Source: Desulfobulbus elongatus DSM 2908
GTDB taxonomy: Bacteria; Desulfobacterota; Desulfobulbia; Desulfobulbales; Desulfobulbaceae
Length of the DNA stretch: 64,000 nucleotides
Reading direction: 5' to 3'
Assembly (NCBI RefSeq): GCF_000621145.1
Contig: NZ_JHZB01000014.1
Coordinates: forward strand, 1 to 64,000
Position numbers and translations under genes: made by a program. Position 1 is the stretch's first letter, and each line of letters starts with the position of its first letter. Below the pieces are notes generated by a model. The model searched no databases. It was not told the DNA's origin and saw nothing but the letters and a program-made list of their open reading frames with translations. Below, piece after piece: positions 7,309 through 15,341 of the stretch.

Positions 7309-8766
7309 ATGCGGGTTGCGTTGGTGCACTATCATCTGCAAGGGGGCGGGGTGACTCGGATCGTCTGTCACCAGCAAAAGGCGCTCGGCCGGCGGGGCAT
7401 CGCCACCGTGGCCCTGATCGGCAAGCCGCCGGCGGTTTCGGATGCGGGCGATTTCCGGGTCGTGCCCGGCCTCCAGTACGAGGCCGATCGCCCTTCCGTG
7501 TCTCCCGACGAACTGGCCGACCAGATGCGGGCCGCGGCCAGTGCGGCCCTGGGCGGACCGCCCGATCTCTGGCACGTGCACAATCACAGCCTGGGCAAGA
7601 ACCTCGTCCTGCCCCTGGCCCTGCGATGCCTCGCCGCCCGGGGCGAGCGGTTTCTGTTCCAGCTCCACGATTTTGCCGAGGATGGCCGGCCGGCCAACTA
7701 CCGGGCCATGCTCGCCGCCATGGCGGCGGGCCGGCAGCAGACCCTCGCCCGTCTCCTCTATCCCCGGGGCGAGCATCTCCACTACGCCGTGCTCAATCGC
7801 CGCGATTACCGGTTTCTGCGGGAAGCCGGGCTCGATGTCGGCCACGTCCATTTGCTGCTCAACCCGGTGGACCTGGGGCCGGTGAAGTGGGAGGCGTCGC
7901 CTGTTGCCGCTGGGCAGGAGCCGTTCTGGCTTTATCCCACCCGCGCCATCCGCCGCAAGAATCTGGGCGAATTCCTGCTCTGGTCGGCACTGGCCCCCAG
8001 GGATACCCGTTTCGGCACCACCTCGGGACCGGAGAATCCGGCGGAGCAGCCCCGCTACCGGTTCTGGCGGCTGCTGGCCGGTGAACTGGGACTGCCGGTT
8101 CAGTTCGAGATGGTGGGGCCGGGCGGTCCGAGTTTCGCCGAACTGCTGCGCCGGGCGGATGTGGCCGTGACCACCAGCGTGGCCGAGGGGTTCGGCATGG
8201 CCTTTCTCGAACCCTGGTCCCTCGGCGTGCCGGTCTTCGGCCGCAACCTGCCGGAGATCGTGCCCCGTACCGGCGGCGGGGGCGTCGATCTGCCCTGGAC
8301 TTACGAGCGGCTGGATGTGCCCCTGGACTGGCTCGGCGGCGTCCAGATCGAACGGGCGGCCCATGAAGGCTTGCACCGCAATCTGGCCGCCTATGGCCGT
8401 TGTCCCGGAAAAGACGATGTCCTCCGGGTGCTGGCCGCCTGGATCCGGGAAGGCCGGATCGATTTCGGCCGGCTCGACGAACCGTTGCAAGAAATCGTCC
8501 TGCGCCGGCTGGTTATCGCCCGGGCGCAGTCCGCCCTGGTCGCCCCGAACGAATTGCCGGAACCGGCCAGCCTGCGGGCCTCGGTTCAGGAAAACCAGTC
8601 CGTGCTGCGGACTCGCTATACCCTGGCGCGTTACGGCGAGGCGGTGGAGTCGGTGTACCTGCAGGTGGCCGGCTCGGCTGAGACCGCCATCGACTATCTG
8701 GACGGCGAGGTCCTGCTGGACCGGTTTCTGGCGCCGGAGCGGCTGACCCTGCTCCGGGTGGATTGA
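7309..8766 (+). CDS. GT4-family glycosyltransferase, probably acting after GpgS
   Basis: 485 residues with the GT-B layout. The N-terminal domain opens VALVHYHLQGGGVTRIVCHQ with a glycine-rich loop. The C-terminal domain carries YPTRAIRRKNLGEFL and the E-x7-E motif in EGFGMAFLEPWSLGVPVFG (around residues 290-310), the donor-binding site of retaining GT4 enzymes. A GGAGGAG site precedes the ATG at 7309; a GTG at 7303 is the alternative start. Coupling to gpgS suggests it extends glucosylglycerate or its phosphate, for example with mannose as in mannosylglucosylglycerate synthesis. That substrate is inference only; the sequence shows just the GT4 fold. Confidence 0.7.
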   Translation: MRVALVHYHLQGGGVTRIVCHQQKALGRRGIATVALIGKPPAVSDAGDFRVVPGLQYEADRPSVSPDELADQMRAAASAALGGPPDLWHVHNHSLGKNLVLPLALRCLAARGERFLFQLHDFAEDGRPANYRAMLAAMAAGRQQTLARLLYPRGEHLHYAVLNRRDYRFLREAGLDVGHVHLLLNPVDLGPVKWEASPVAAGQEPFWLYPTRAIRRKNLGEFLLWSALAPRDTRFGTTSGPENPAEQPRYRFWRLLAGELGLPVQFEMVGPGGPSFAELLRRADVAVTTSVAEGFGMAFLEPWSLGVPVFGRNLPEIVPRTGGGGVDLPWTYERLDVPLDWLGGVQIERAAHEGLHRNLAAYGRCPGKDDVLRVLAAWIREGRIDFGRLDEPLQEIVLRRLVIARAQSALVAPNELPEPASLRASVQENQSVLRTRYTLARYGEAVESVYLQVAGSAETAIDYLDGEVLLDRFLAPERLTLLRVD

Positions 8767-8784
8767 TGTCGCCGGTAATCCGGG

Positions 8785-9651
8785 TCAGAGCCGCAGGAGG
8801 CAGAGCGCGGTGAAAATGCCGTAGGCGAGCAGCCAGCAGCCGATGGCGAGCAGGGTCCAGGCGCGGGGCCGGGTGGCGGTGGGCAGCCAGAAGAGCAGAA
8901 GGAGCGGCAGCAGGGGAATCAGCACGCCGGCGACAAAGGGCGGCAGAAAGCGGAGCAGTTCCTGAAGGCCGAGGAAAAACCAGGGGCCGGCAATGAACAG
9001 CAGGCCGAACCGGTTCGGTTCCATGGGCGCGGGCACGGCGACGGCCGCCAGCACGGTGACCAGGACCAGCACCAGGTGCGAACGCCAGCGGGCGGTGTAC
9101 CGGCGGAGATGGGGCCAGGCGGCCATGAAGCCCAGCGCCACCAGGCCGATGACATGATGCGCGTAAACCTTGCGCAGGCCGCTGTCGGACAGATCGAAGA
9201 GGAGATCGTTGAGCGGCTCGCCGACCAGCGGCACGGACAGGCAGATGTGTTCGGCGATGGCGCCGGCCGCCTCGCCGGTGGCGTCGCCCCGGAGCACATA
9301 GCCGGTGAACAGCAGCAGCAGGCCGCAGGGCACGGTGGCGCAGAGCCGAATCCAGGGGCCGCGCCGGAATTGCTCCTCATTTTTCCACAGAACCACGGCC
9401 ACGTGCGCCAGCAGCAGCAGAAAGAACGCCTGGCTCGAATAGTAGTGCAGCGCCCGCCAGAAGGAGCCGTACGGCACCACCAGCTCGATGGCGCCGGTCG
9501 AATAGAACGGCGCGGCGGGATCGTATTGCAGGGCCACCACGATGCCCGAGCCGATCGAGAGCAGCAGGCTGATCAGCGAACCGCCTCCCCAGCGGTGGGC
9601 CAGCAGCCAGCGTAGCGGCCCGGCCGCCAATTGTCGCCACCGGGACGGCAT
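8785..9651 (-). CDS. Cytochrome b of a Rieske/cytochrome b (bc-type) complex
   Basis: A 288-residue membrane protein. Two histidine pairs, each spaced by 13 residues (HYYSSQAFFLLLLAH and HHVIGLVALGFMAAWPH), are the expected ligands of the two b hemes. A following GPWFFLGLQELLRFLPPF segment and three hydrophobic helices resemble the C-terminal part seen in bacterial menaquinol:cytochrome c oxidoreductases. The PEWY quinol-site motif was not found. The ATG at 9651 overlaps the stop of the Rieske gene by one base (TGATG), implying translational coupling. The complex would oxidise menaquinol at the periplasmic face; the cytochrome c partner is not in this cluster. Confidence 0.8.
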   Translation of the reverse strand: MPSRWRQLAAGPLRWLLAHRWGGGSLISLLLSIGSGIVVALQYDPAAPFYSTGAIELVVPYGSFWRALHYYSSQAFFLLLLAHVAVVLWKNEEQFRRGPWIRLCATVPCGLLLLFTGYVLRGDATGEAAGAIAEHICLSVPLVGEPLNDLLFDLSDSGLRKVYAHHVIGLVALGFMAAWPHLRRYTARWRSHLVLVLVTVLAAVAVPAPMEPNRFGLLFIAGPWFFLGLQELLRFLPPFVAGVLIPLLPLLLLFWLPTATRPRAWTLLAIGCWLLAYGIFTALCLLRL

Positions 9652-10106
9652 CAGAGGTGCACCACATAGGCGGTCACCCGTCCCTCGCCGTCCTTTTTCA
9701 GGGTGACCTCGTACCGGGGAAGGTTTTTTTCCGCCGGTCCCGCGATGCGCGTGCCGTCCGGGGTGAAGCGGCTGTGGTGGCAGGGACACTCGATGTACTG
9801 CTTGTCCTCCTGATAGCTGATCCGGCAGCCGAGATGGGTGCAGGTCCGGGAGACGGCGATGGCACCCTCGGGGGTGGCGAAGAGGAGAAAGTCGTGGGCG
9901 GTGTGGACGCCGCTTATCGGCAGGGGCGCGGGCACCTCCACCAGCCGGGGCCTGGGGGGAATCCGGTGGCCGCTGAAGCGGAGCAGGGGATAGAGAACAA
10001 GCGCCGCCCCGGCGGCGGCCGCCCAGTGCAGCCAGCGGATCAGAATCTCGCGCCGGCCGCTCGTGGGATCGGAGGCGCTGGCTGCGCCGCGAACCGGAGG
10101 TGCCAT
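9651..10106 (-). CDS. Rieske iron-sulfur protein of the bc-type complex
   Basis: 151 residues with one N-terminal membrane anchor (about residues 24-42, after RREILIRW) and a C-terminal Rieske domain. The cluster-binding boxes CTHLGC and CPCHHSRF supply two Cys and two His for the [2Fe-2S] centre; the extra Cys in each box can form the stabilising disulfide. Its start overlaps the coaD stop by one base and its stop overlaps the cytochrome b start. The run from pssA to cytochrome b therefore looks like one transcript. Confidence 0.87.
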   Translation of the reverse strand: MAPPVRGAASASDPTSGRREILIRWLHWAAAAGAALVLYPLLRFSGHRIPPRPRLVEVPAPLPISGVHTAHDFLLFATPEGAIAVSRTCTHLGCRISYQEDKQYIECPCHHSRFTPDGTRIAGPAEKNLPRYEVTLKKDGEGRVTAYVVHL

Positions 10107-10630
10107 CAGCTGAATTTTTCCTGCAAGGCCCTCTCCACGTGCTCGGGAACCAGGCCGGTGATGTTGCCCTTGCACCGGGCCGCGTTCTTGATGCCGGTCG
10201 AACTGATGAAGATCCAGCGGAAACCGGTCATGAGAAAGACTGTGTCCACCGAGCGCTCGAGCCGCCTGTTCATCAGCGCCAACTGAAACTCATAGTCGAA
10301 ATCGGAGACGGCCCGGAGGCCGCGGATGATGGTCTGCGCATTGTGGCGCAGGGCGTAGTCGACGATCAGGCCGTCGGTGAAACCGACCGAAACCCGATCG
10401 GAATCTGGGAAGCATTTTTCGATCATATCCAGCCGTTCTTCCAGGGAAAACAGCGGCACTTTCTGCACATTGACGGCGATAGTGACGATGATCCGGTCGA
10501 AGAGGTGCAGGCCGCGCTCGATGATGTTGATGTGGCCGTTGGTGATCGGGTCGAAGGTGCCCGGATAGAGGGCGACGCAGAGCGGTCCGTGGCCTGCCCC
10601 GACCGTGGCTGGCGGTTGGCTGTCATTCAT
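10106..10630 (-). CDS. coaD: Phosphopantetheine adenylyltransferase
   Basis: CoaD adds AMP to 4'-phosphopantetheine, the penultimate step of coenzyme A synthesis. The 174-residue product has the nucleotidyltransferase signature YPGTFDPITNGH, the RGLRAVSDFDYEFQLALMN block and a C-terminal ISSTGIK segment, all diagnostic of the family. The ATG at 10630 overlaps the rsmD stop (ATGA); an in-frame upstream extension is ignored. The ~12 residues before the catalytic strand are a slightly longer leader than usual. The rsmD-coaD pairing is very common in bacteria. Confidence 0.93.
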   Translation of the reverse strand: MNDSQPPATVGAGHGPLCVALYPGTFDPITNGHINIIERGLHLFDRIIVTIAVNVQKVPLFSLEERLDMIEKCFPDSDRVSVGFTDGLIVDYALRHNAQTIIRGLRAVSDFDYEFQLALMNRRLERSVDTVFLMTGFRWIFISSTGIKNAARCKGNITGLVPEHVERALQEKFS

Positions 10631-11208
10631 GGCTGGTGTGCTGCCGGTTGCGGCGCGTAGAACCACAACCCGGTTTCTCCATAGCGGCGGTGATCGATGA
10701 GGGCGAGGGAGGCGACCGCTTCGGGAAGGGCGACGCTGCGGTGCTCCTCCACGACCATCAGGCCGCCTTCCGCCAGGATGTCCGCTTCTTCTACCATTGC
10801 CAGAACCCGTTGCGCCAGATTTTTCTGGTAGGGCGGGTCCATGATCGCCAGATCGAAACGGCCGGCGGCGACGGCGGCCTGCAATGCGTGCAGATGCGGG
10901 ATGGTGGCGAGGTTGAGGGCGAGGAAGGCGGCGCGGGGCTGGACAAGACAGGCGCGGAGGTTGGTTTCGATCAGCCGGCCCGCCGCGGGCGACTGATCGA
11001 CGAACAGGACCGAGGCCGCTCCCCGGCTCAGGGCCTCGACGCCGATGGCGCCGGTGCCGGCGAAGAGGTCGAGCACCCTGCTGCCGACGATCCGTTGGCC
11101 GACAATGTTGAACAGGGCTTCGCGCACCCGGTCGCAGGTCGGGCGGATCCGGTCGGAACGGGGCGAGGTCAGCTTGCGGCCCCTGGCGCTGCCGCCGGTG
11201 ATGCGCAC
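10627..11208 (-). CDS. rsmD: 16S rRNA (guanine(966)-N2)-methyltransferase
   Basis: RsmD methylates G966 of 16S rRNA in the assembled small subunit. The 193 residues begin MRITGGSARGRKL and carry the SAM-binding VLDLFAGTGAIGVEALSRGA motif and the catalytic DPPY, as expected for the family. Translation starts at a GTG (11208) preceded by GAGGA. It overlaps coaD by four bases and follows pssA by 24 bases. Confidence 0.92.
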   Translation of the reverse strand: MRITGGSARGRKLTSPRSDRIRPTCDRVREALFNIVGQRIVGSRVLDLFAGTGAIGVEALSRGAASVLFVDQSPAAGRLIETNLRACLVQPRAAFLALNLATIPHLHALQAAVAAGRFDLAIMDPPYQKNLAQRVLAMVEEADILAEGGLMVVEEHRSVALPEAVASLALIDHRRYGETGLWFYAPQPAAHQP

Positions 11209-11232
11209 GGCAATCCTCGAAAAAGCGGGATT

Positions 11233-12000
11233 TCAGTCAAATGAGTTTTCCTGCCTGACCGGTTCCGGCCGCTTTTTGCGCAGCCGGGTTTTGATAGCCA
11301 GGACCGGACCGGAAAGAATGTAGAGGGCGGAGGCCACGAACAGGGTGATGGGCGGCTCGCTGGCCAGCAGGATGAGCAGGAGGATGAGGCCGACGATCAA
11401 CTGGAACCGCTTCTCCCTGGAAATGTCCATGTGCTTGAAGCTCAGATAGCGGTGGGTGGAGACCATCAAATAGGAGAGCAGATAGACCATCAGCAGCAGG
11501 ATGATGTGCTGGACCGTGGTGGTGGTGTTGAAGACGTGGGTGCTGAACATGACCGAGGTGGCGATCATGCCGGCCGCCGCCGGACAGGGCAGGCCGGTGA
11601 AGTCGTGGCTTGGGCTGGCCACGGTCTGGGAATTGAAGCGGGCCAGGCGCAGGGCGGTGGCGGCCACATAGAGAAAGGCGGCCAGCCAGCCGTAGCGGCC
11701 GTACGGGGTCAGTGCCCAGAGATAGGCGAGCACGCCGGGGGCCACGCCGAAGGCGACCATGTCGCAGAGCGAATCCAACTCCATGCCGAAGGTCGAGGTG
11801 GAATGCGTCATCCGCGCCACCCGGCCGTCGAGGCCGTCGAAGACCGCGGCCACCAGGATGGCCACCGCGGCGGCGAAAAAATGGCCGTTGAAAGAGGAAA
11901 CGATGGAGTAGAAACCGCTGAACAGGCTGCAAATGGTGAGCATGCAGGGCACCACGTAAAAGCGGTTGGGCGGCGGGGCGGCGGGGACGGTGTTTTCCAT
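11233..12000 (-). CDS. pssA: CDP-diacylglycerol-serine O-phosphatidyltransferase
   Basis: Makes phosphatidylserine from CDP-diacylglycerol and serine in the inner membrane. The 255-residue protein has the CDP-alcohol phosphatidyltransferase motif DG(x)2AR(x)8G(x)3D(x)3D, visible as DGLDGRVARM followed by FGMELDSLCD. Several hydrophobic helices follow and the C-terminus is basic. The ATG at 12000 is preferred over an upstream frame. It follows psd by about 130 bases, and a readable promoter lies in that gap, so it can be transcribed with psd or start its own rsmD-coaD-Rieske-cytochrome b transcript. Confidence 0.92.
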   Translation of the reverse strand: MENTVPAAPPPNRFYVVPCMLTICSLFSGFYSIVSSFNGHFFAAAVAILVAAVFDGLDGRVARMTHSTSTFGMELDSLCDMVAFGVAPGVLAYLWALTPYGRYGWLAAFLYVAATALRLARFNSQTVASPSHDFTGLPCPAAAGMIATSVMFSTHVFNTTTTVQHIILLLMVYLLSYLMVSTHRYLSFKHMDISREKRFQLIVGLILLLILLASEPPITLFVASALYILSGPVLAIKTRLRKKRPEPVRQENSFD

Positions 12001-12108
12001 GATGGCTCGTTGGCATCGGACCGTTGCGAAACGGTTCCGGTATGATGATGCGTGCACTGATCGGTTATCCATGCGGCCGCACGGATGACCGGAGAATAGA
12101 ATGTAAAT

Positions 12109-12137
12109 ATTATACGGTAGGTCGGCGAGTTAGGCAA
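12109..12137 (-). promoter_or_regulatory. Predicted sigma70-type promoter for pssA and the genes behind it
   Basis: On the minus strand TTGCCT (12137-12132) and TATAAT (12114-12109) are 17 bases apart, a perfect -10 with a 4/6 match at -35. It overlaps the 3' end of psd and would give a leader of about 100 bases before the pssA ATG. Confidence 0.5.
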
Positions 12138-12810
12138 TAGGTTCCTGCGAGTCCGCCTCGGACCGTGCCGGCAGCACGCCGAGGGCGGTCTCGCCGGCCC
12201 GGACCGTGTCGCCGACCTTGACCGCGATCTGTGCCGAAAGCGGCAGGTAGAGGTCGACCCGCGAACCGAGCCGGATCAGGCCGAACCGCTCGCCGGCCAG
12301 CACCCGGTCGCCCGGTTCCGCCCGGCAGACGATGCGGCGGGCGATCAGGCCGGCGATCTGCACCACGGCGTAGCGCTGCTGGTTGGGGGTGCTCAGGGTC
12401 AGGGCGCAGTATTCATTGTGGAGGACGGCCTTGTCCTTGTCGGCGGCGTAAAACTTGCCCGGAGACAGGACCACCCGCTCCACCGTACCGGTCAGGGGGA
12501 TACGGTTGACGTGGACATTGAAGATATTCATGAAAATGGAGATCTTCCGCACTCGCGCCTGCAGGAAACGGTCGTCGTCGATTTCGTCCACGACGATGAC
12601 CTTGCCGTCGGCCGGGCAGACGATGGCGCCCGGCTGTCCCGGCAGCACCCGGGTCGGGTCGCGGAAAAAGTAGGTGACGAAGCCGGTGAGCAGCAGGCCG
12701 GCCAGGGCGGGGACGATCAGGCCGAGCAGGGCCAGGACCAGGGTGGCAAAGGCGCAGAAGAGGATGAAGGGGTAGCCTTCGAGGGCCAGGGGCAATTCGG
12801 TTTTTTGCAT
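12130..12810 (-). CDS. psd: Phosphatidylserine decarboxylase proenzyme
   Basis: Converts phosphatidylserine, the product of the neighbouring pssA, to phosphatidylethanolamine. The 226-residue length fits the short PSD-A type. Features are a hydrophobic N-terminal segment, FRDPTR, the ICPADGKV block, FMNIFNVHVNRIP, and a C-terminal GSRVDLYLP in which the Gly-Ser bond is the self-cleavage site that creates the pyruvoyl cofactor. It lies between ilvN and pssA in the ilvBN-psd-pssA order known from many bacteria, although ilvC and leuA are not here. Confidence 0.93.
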   Translation of the reverse strand: MQKTELPLALEGYPFILFCAFATLVLALLGLIVPALAGLLLTGFVTYFFRDPTRVLPGQPGAIVCPADGKVIVVDEIDDDRFLQARVRKISIFMNIFNVHVNRIPLTGTVERVVLSPGKFYAADKDKAVLHNEYCALTLSTPNQQRYAVVQIAGLIARRIVCRAEPGDRVLAGERFGLIRLGSRVDLYLPLSAQIAVKVGDTVRAGETALGVLPARSEADSQEPIA

Positions 12811-12879
12811 GGGATGGCTCCGGGAAAATGAAGGTGCAGGGAATGGGCGGTTGCGGAGCTGCGGGCCGTGACGCGGCGG

Positions 12880-13362
12880 CTATTTCTTGGGCGCGCGCGC
12901 CATGGCGATCTTGCCGGTGCGGACGATTTCCTTGATCCCGAGCGGCTTGAGAATGTCGATCACCGCCTTGATCTTGGACTCGGAACCGGTGATTTCCAAA
13001 GCATAGGAGTTGGGACTGACGTCCACCACCTTGCCGCGGAAGATGTCGATAATCCGCAGGACCTCGGCCCTGGTGCCGGCCTCGGCCCTGACCCGGATGA
13101 GCGCCATTTCCCGCTCGACGAACTCGCCCTCGCTGACGTCGTTGACCTTGATGACGTCGATCAGCTTGTGCAGCTGCTTGGTGATCTGCTCGATGATGGC
13201 CGCCTCGCCCCTGGTGACCACGGTCAGGCAGGAGATCTGGGGGTCGTAGGTCTCGGCCACGCACAGGCTTTCGATGTTGAAGCAGCGGCCGCTGAAAAGG
13301 CCGGTCACGCGCGACAGCGCGCCGGGCCGGTTGCGCAGTAAAACAGACAGGGTGTGTTTCAT
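12880..13362 (-). CDS. ilvN: Acetolactate synthase small (regulatory) subunit
   Basis: 160 residues matching the regulatory subunit of acetohydroxyacid synthase: an N-terminal ACT domain (KHTLSVLLRNRPGALSRVTG, then FNIESLCV) and a C-terminal domain ending with KEIVRTGKIAMAR. It confers valine feedback inhibition on the large subunit. The ATG at 13362 is chosen because the ACT domain starts there and AGGA lies upstream; the upstream in-frame residues look untranslated. It follows ilvB by 66 bases. Confidence 0.92.
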   Translation of the reverse strand: MKHTLSVLLRNRPGALSRVTGLFSGRCFNIESLCVAETYDPQISCLTVVTRGEAAIIEQITKQLHKLIDVIKVNDVSEGEFVEREMALIRVRAEAGTRAEVLRIIDIFRGKVVDVSPNSYALEITGSESKIKAVIDILKPLGIKEIVRTGKIAMARAPKK

Positions 13363-13428
13363 GGGTGTTGTCCTGTTCGACGGTTGGGACTGTTCTGTTG
13401 ATCCGGGGCAAGGGCGCGTCGGCACTGT

Positions 13429-15129
13429 TCAGACCAGAAGCATCTCGGTGGTGGCCTTGCCCGCCGGCACCATGGGGAAGACGCCTTCCTCCCGGGCGAT
13501 GGAGAAGTCCATGATCACCACGTTCTTGGTGGCCAGCGCCTCCCTGATGACCGGCTCGACCTCGGCCCTGGTCCTGGCGCGCAGGCCGACCGCGCCGTAG
13601 GCCTGGGCCAGGGCGACGAAATCCGGGGTGATCTCCATCACGGTGGAGGCGTAGTGGCGGTTGTAGAACAGTTCCTGCCACTGGCGCACCATGCCGAGGT
13701 AGTTGTTGTTGAGGATGGCGATCTTGACGTGGGCGCCGCATTCGCGGGCCGTGGCCAGTTCCTGAATGTTCATCTGGATCGAACCGTCGCCGGCCACGTC
13801 GACGACCGTGGCCTCGGGAAAGGCCATCTGGGCGCCGATGGCCGCCGGCAGGCCGTAGCCCATGGTGCCGAGGCCGCCCGAGGTCAGCAGGCGGCGGGGA
13901 TGGTTGAATTTGTAGAACTGGGCTGCCCACATCTGGTTCTGGCCGACCTCGGTGGTGATGATGGCGTCGCCGCCGGTCAGCTTGTGCAGGGTCTCTATCA
14001 CATACTGGGGTTTGATGACGTCGCCGTCCTCCACGTAGGTCAGCGGGTGCTTGTCATCCCATTCCTTGACCTGATCGATCCAGGGCTGGTGCAACTCGGC
14101 CACCTCCCTGGGATTGAAGTCGCCGGATTTATCGAGCCAGGCGTTCATGGCCTGAAGTGCCCGCTTGCAATCGGCGACGATGGGGATATCGACGCCGACG
14201 TTCTTGCTGATCGAGGAGGGATCGATGTCGATGTGGATGATCCTGGCCTGGGGGGCGAAGGCGTCGAGCCGGCCGGTCACCCGGTCGTCGAAGCGCGAAC
14301 CCACGGCGATCAAAAGGTCGCTCTTGGCCACCGACATGTTGGCGGCATAGCTGCCGTGCATGCCGAGCATGCCCAGGGACAGCGGATCGGTGCCGGGAAA
14401 GCCGCCCAAACCCATCAGGGTCATGGTCACCGGAATGTTGAGGCGCCGGGCCAGGGTGGTCAGCTCTTCATTCGCGCCGGAGAGGATGACGCCGCCGCCC
14501 ACGTACAGCACCGGCCGTTTGGCCCGGAGGCAGGCGCGGCAGGCCTTTTCCACCTGGTTGGGATGCGGGTTGACGTTGGGCTGGTAGGTCTGCATCTTGA
14601 TCGGCTTTTTCGGCGGATAGGTGAGCAGCGAGGCCATGACGTCCTTGGGCAGGTCGACCAGGACCGGGCCGGGCCGGCCGGAAGCGGCGAGGTAGAAGGC
14701 CTCGCGCAGGGTCGGGATCAGTTCTTCCGGATCGTACACCAGGTAGTTGTGCTTGGTGCAGGGCCGGGTGATGCCGACGATGTCGACTTCCTGGAAGGCG
14801 TCGTTGCCGATCAGGGCGCGCGGCACCTGGCCGGTGAGGACCACTAGCGGAATCGAGTCGCAGTAGGCGGTGGCGATGGCGGTGACGCCGTTGGTGGCGC
14901 CGGGGCCGGAGGTGAGCAGCGCCACGCCGACCTTGCCGGTGGAGCGGGCGAAGCCGTCGGCCGCATGGACCGCTCCCTGCTCGTGGCGCACCAGGATGTG
15001 GCGGATGTCGCTCTTGCACAGCTCGTCGTAGAGTTCAATGACCGCGCCGCCGGGATAGCCGAAAAGAAGCTCCACGCCCTCTTCCTGGAGGCACTTGATA
15101 ATGGCCTGGGTACCTTTCATCTTACTCAT
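13429..15129 (-). CDS. ilvB: Acetolactate synthase large (catalytic) subunit
   Basis: A thiamine-diphosphate enzyme that condenses two pyruvates, or pyruvate and 2-oxobutyrate, in branched-chain amino acid synthesis. The 566 residues show the N-terminal FGYPGGAVIELYDEL, the catalytic Glu in RHEQGAVHAADGFAR, and the ThDP/Mg motif GDGSIQMNIQELAT followed by NNNYLGMV. The ATG at 15129 (MSKMKGTQAIIK) is preceded by AAAGGA; the much longer open frame to 15444 is not family-like. A strong promoter and a possible operator are visible upstream. Confidence 0.94.
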   Translation of the reverse strand: MSKMKGTQAIIKCLQEEGVELLFGYPGGAVIELYDELCKSDIRHILVRHEQGAVHAADGFARSTGKVGVALLTSGPGATNGVTAIATAYCDSIPLVVLTGQVPRALIGNDAFQEVDIVGITRPCTKHNYLVYDPEELIPTLREAFYLAASGRPGPVLVDLPKDVMASLLTYPPKKPIKMQTYQPNVNPHPNQVEKACRACLRAKRPVLYVGGGVILSGANEELTTLARRLNIPVTMTLMGLGGFPGTDPLSLGMLGMHGSYAANMSVAKSDLLIAVGSRFDDRVTGRLDAFAPQARIIHIDIDPSSISKNVGVDIPIVADCKRALQAMNAWLDKSGDFNPREVAELHQPWIDQVKEWDDKHPLTYVEDGDVIKPQYVIETLHKLTGGDAIITTEVGQNQMWAAQFYKFNHPRRLLTSGGLGTMGYGLPAAIGAQMAFPEATVVDVAGDGSIQMNIQELATARECGAHVKIAILNNNYLGMVRQWQELFYNRHYASTVMEITPDFVALAQAYGAVGLRARTRAEVEPVIREALATKNVVIMDFSIAREEGVFPMVPAGKATTEMLLV

Positions 15130-15194
15130 GTCGTCGTCCTTTGCGTGCTCTGCGGTGCCGTCCGGTGGCCGGGATGCGGTCAGGAACGGCCCGG

Positions 15195-15212
15195 TTGAAC
15201 AAAAATGTTCAA
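15195..15212. promoter_or_regulatory. Inverted repeat just downstream of the ilvB promoter (possible operator)
   Basis: TTGAACA, four bases, TGTTCAA: a perfect 7-bp inverted repeat. It begins about 12 bases beyond the -10 element, so it would overlap the first transcribed bases, where a repressor could block ilvB expression. No regulator can be assigned. Confidence 0.4.
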
Positions 15213-15223
15213 AAGAACCGAGA

Positions 15224-15252
15224 ACTATAGTGGGAGCGCAGGGGGCTGTCAA
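15224..15252 (-). promoter_or_regulatory. ilvB: Predicted strong sigma70-type promoter of ilvB
   Basis: On the minus strand TTGACA (15252-15247) and TATAGT (15229-15224) are separated by exactly 17 bases: a perfect -35 and a 5/6 match at -10. The transcript would start near 15217 and have a leader of about 90 bases before ilvB. Confidence 0.65.
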
Positions 15253-15341
15253 GCGGGAAACCGGTCGTTTTCCGTGCAGAGCAGCGCGCCGTTGTCCGGA
15301 AAAAAAGAAACGGGGGGCGGCCGGGAAAGACGGCCGCCACG

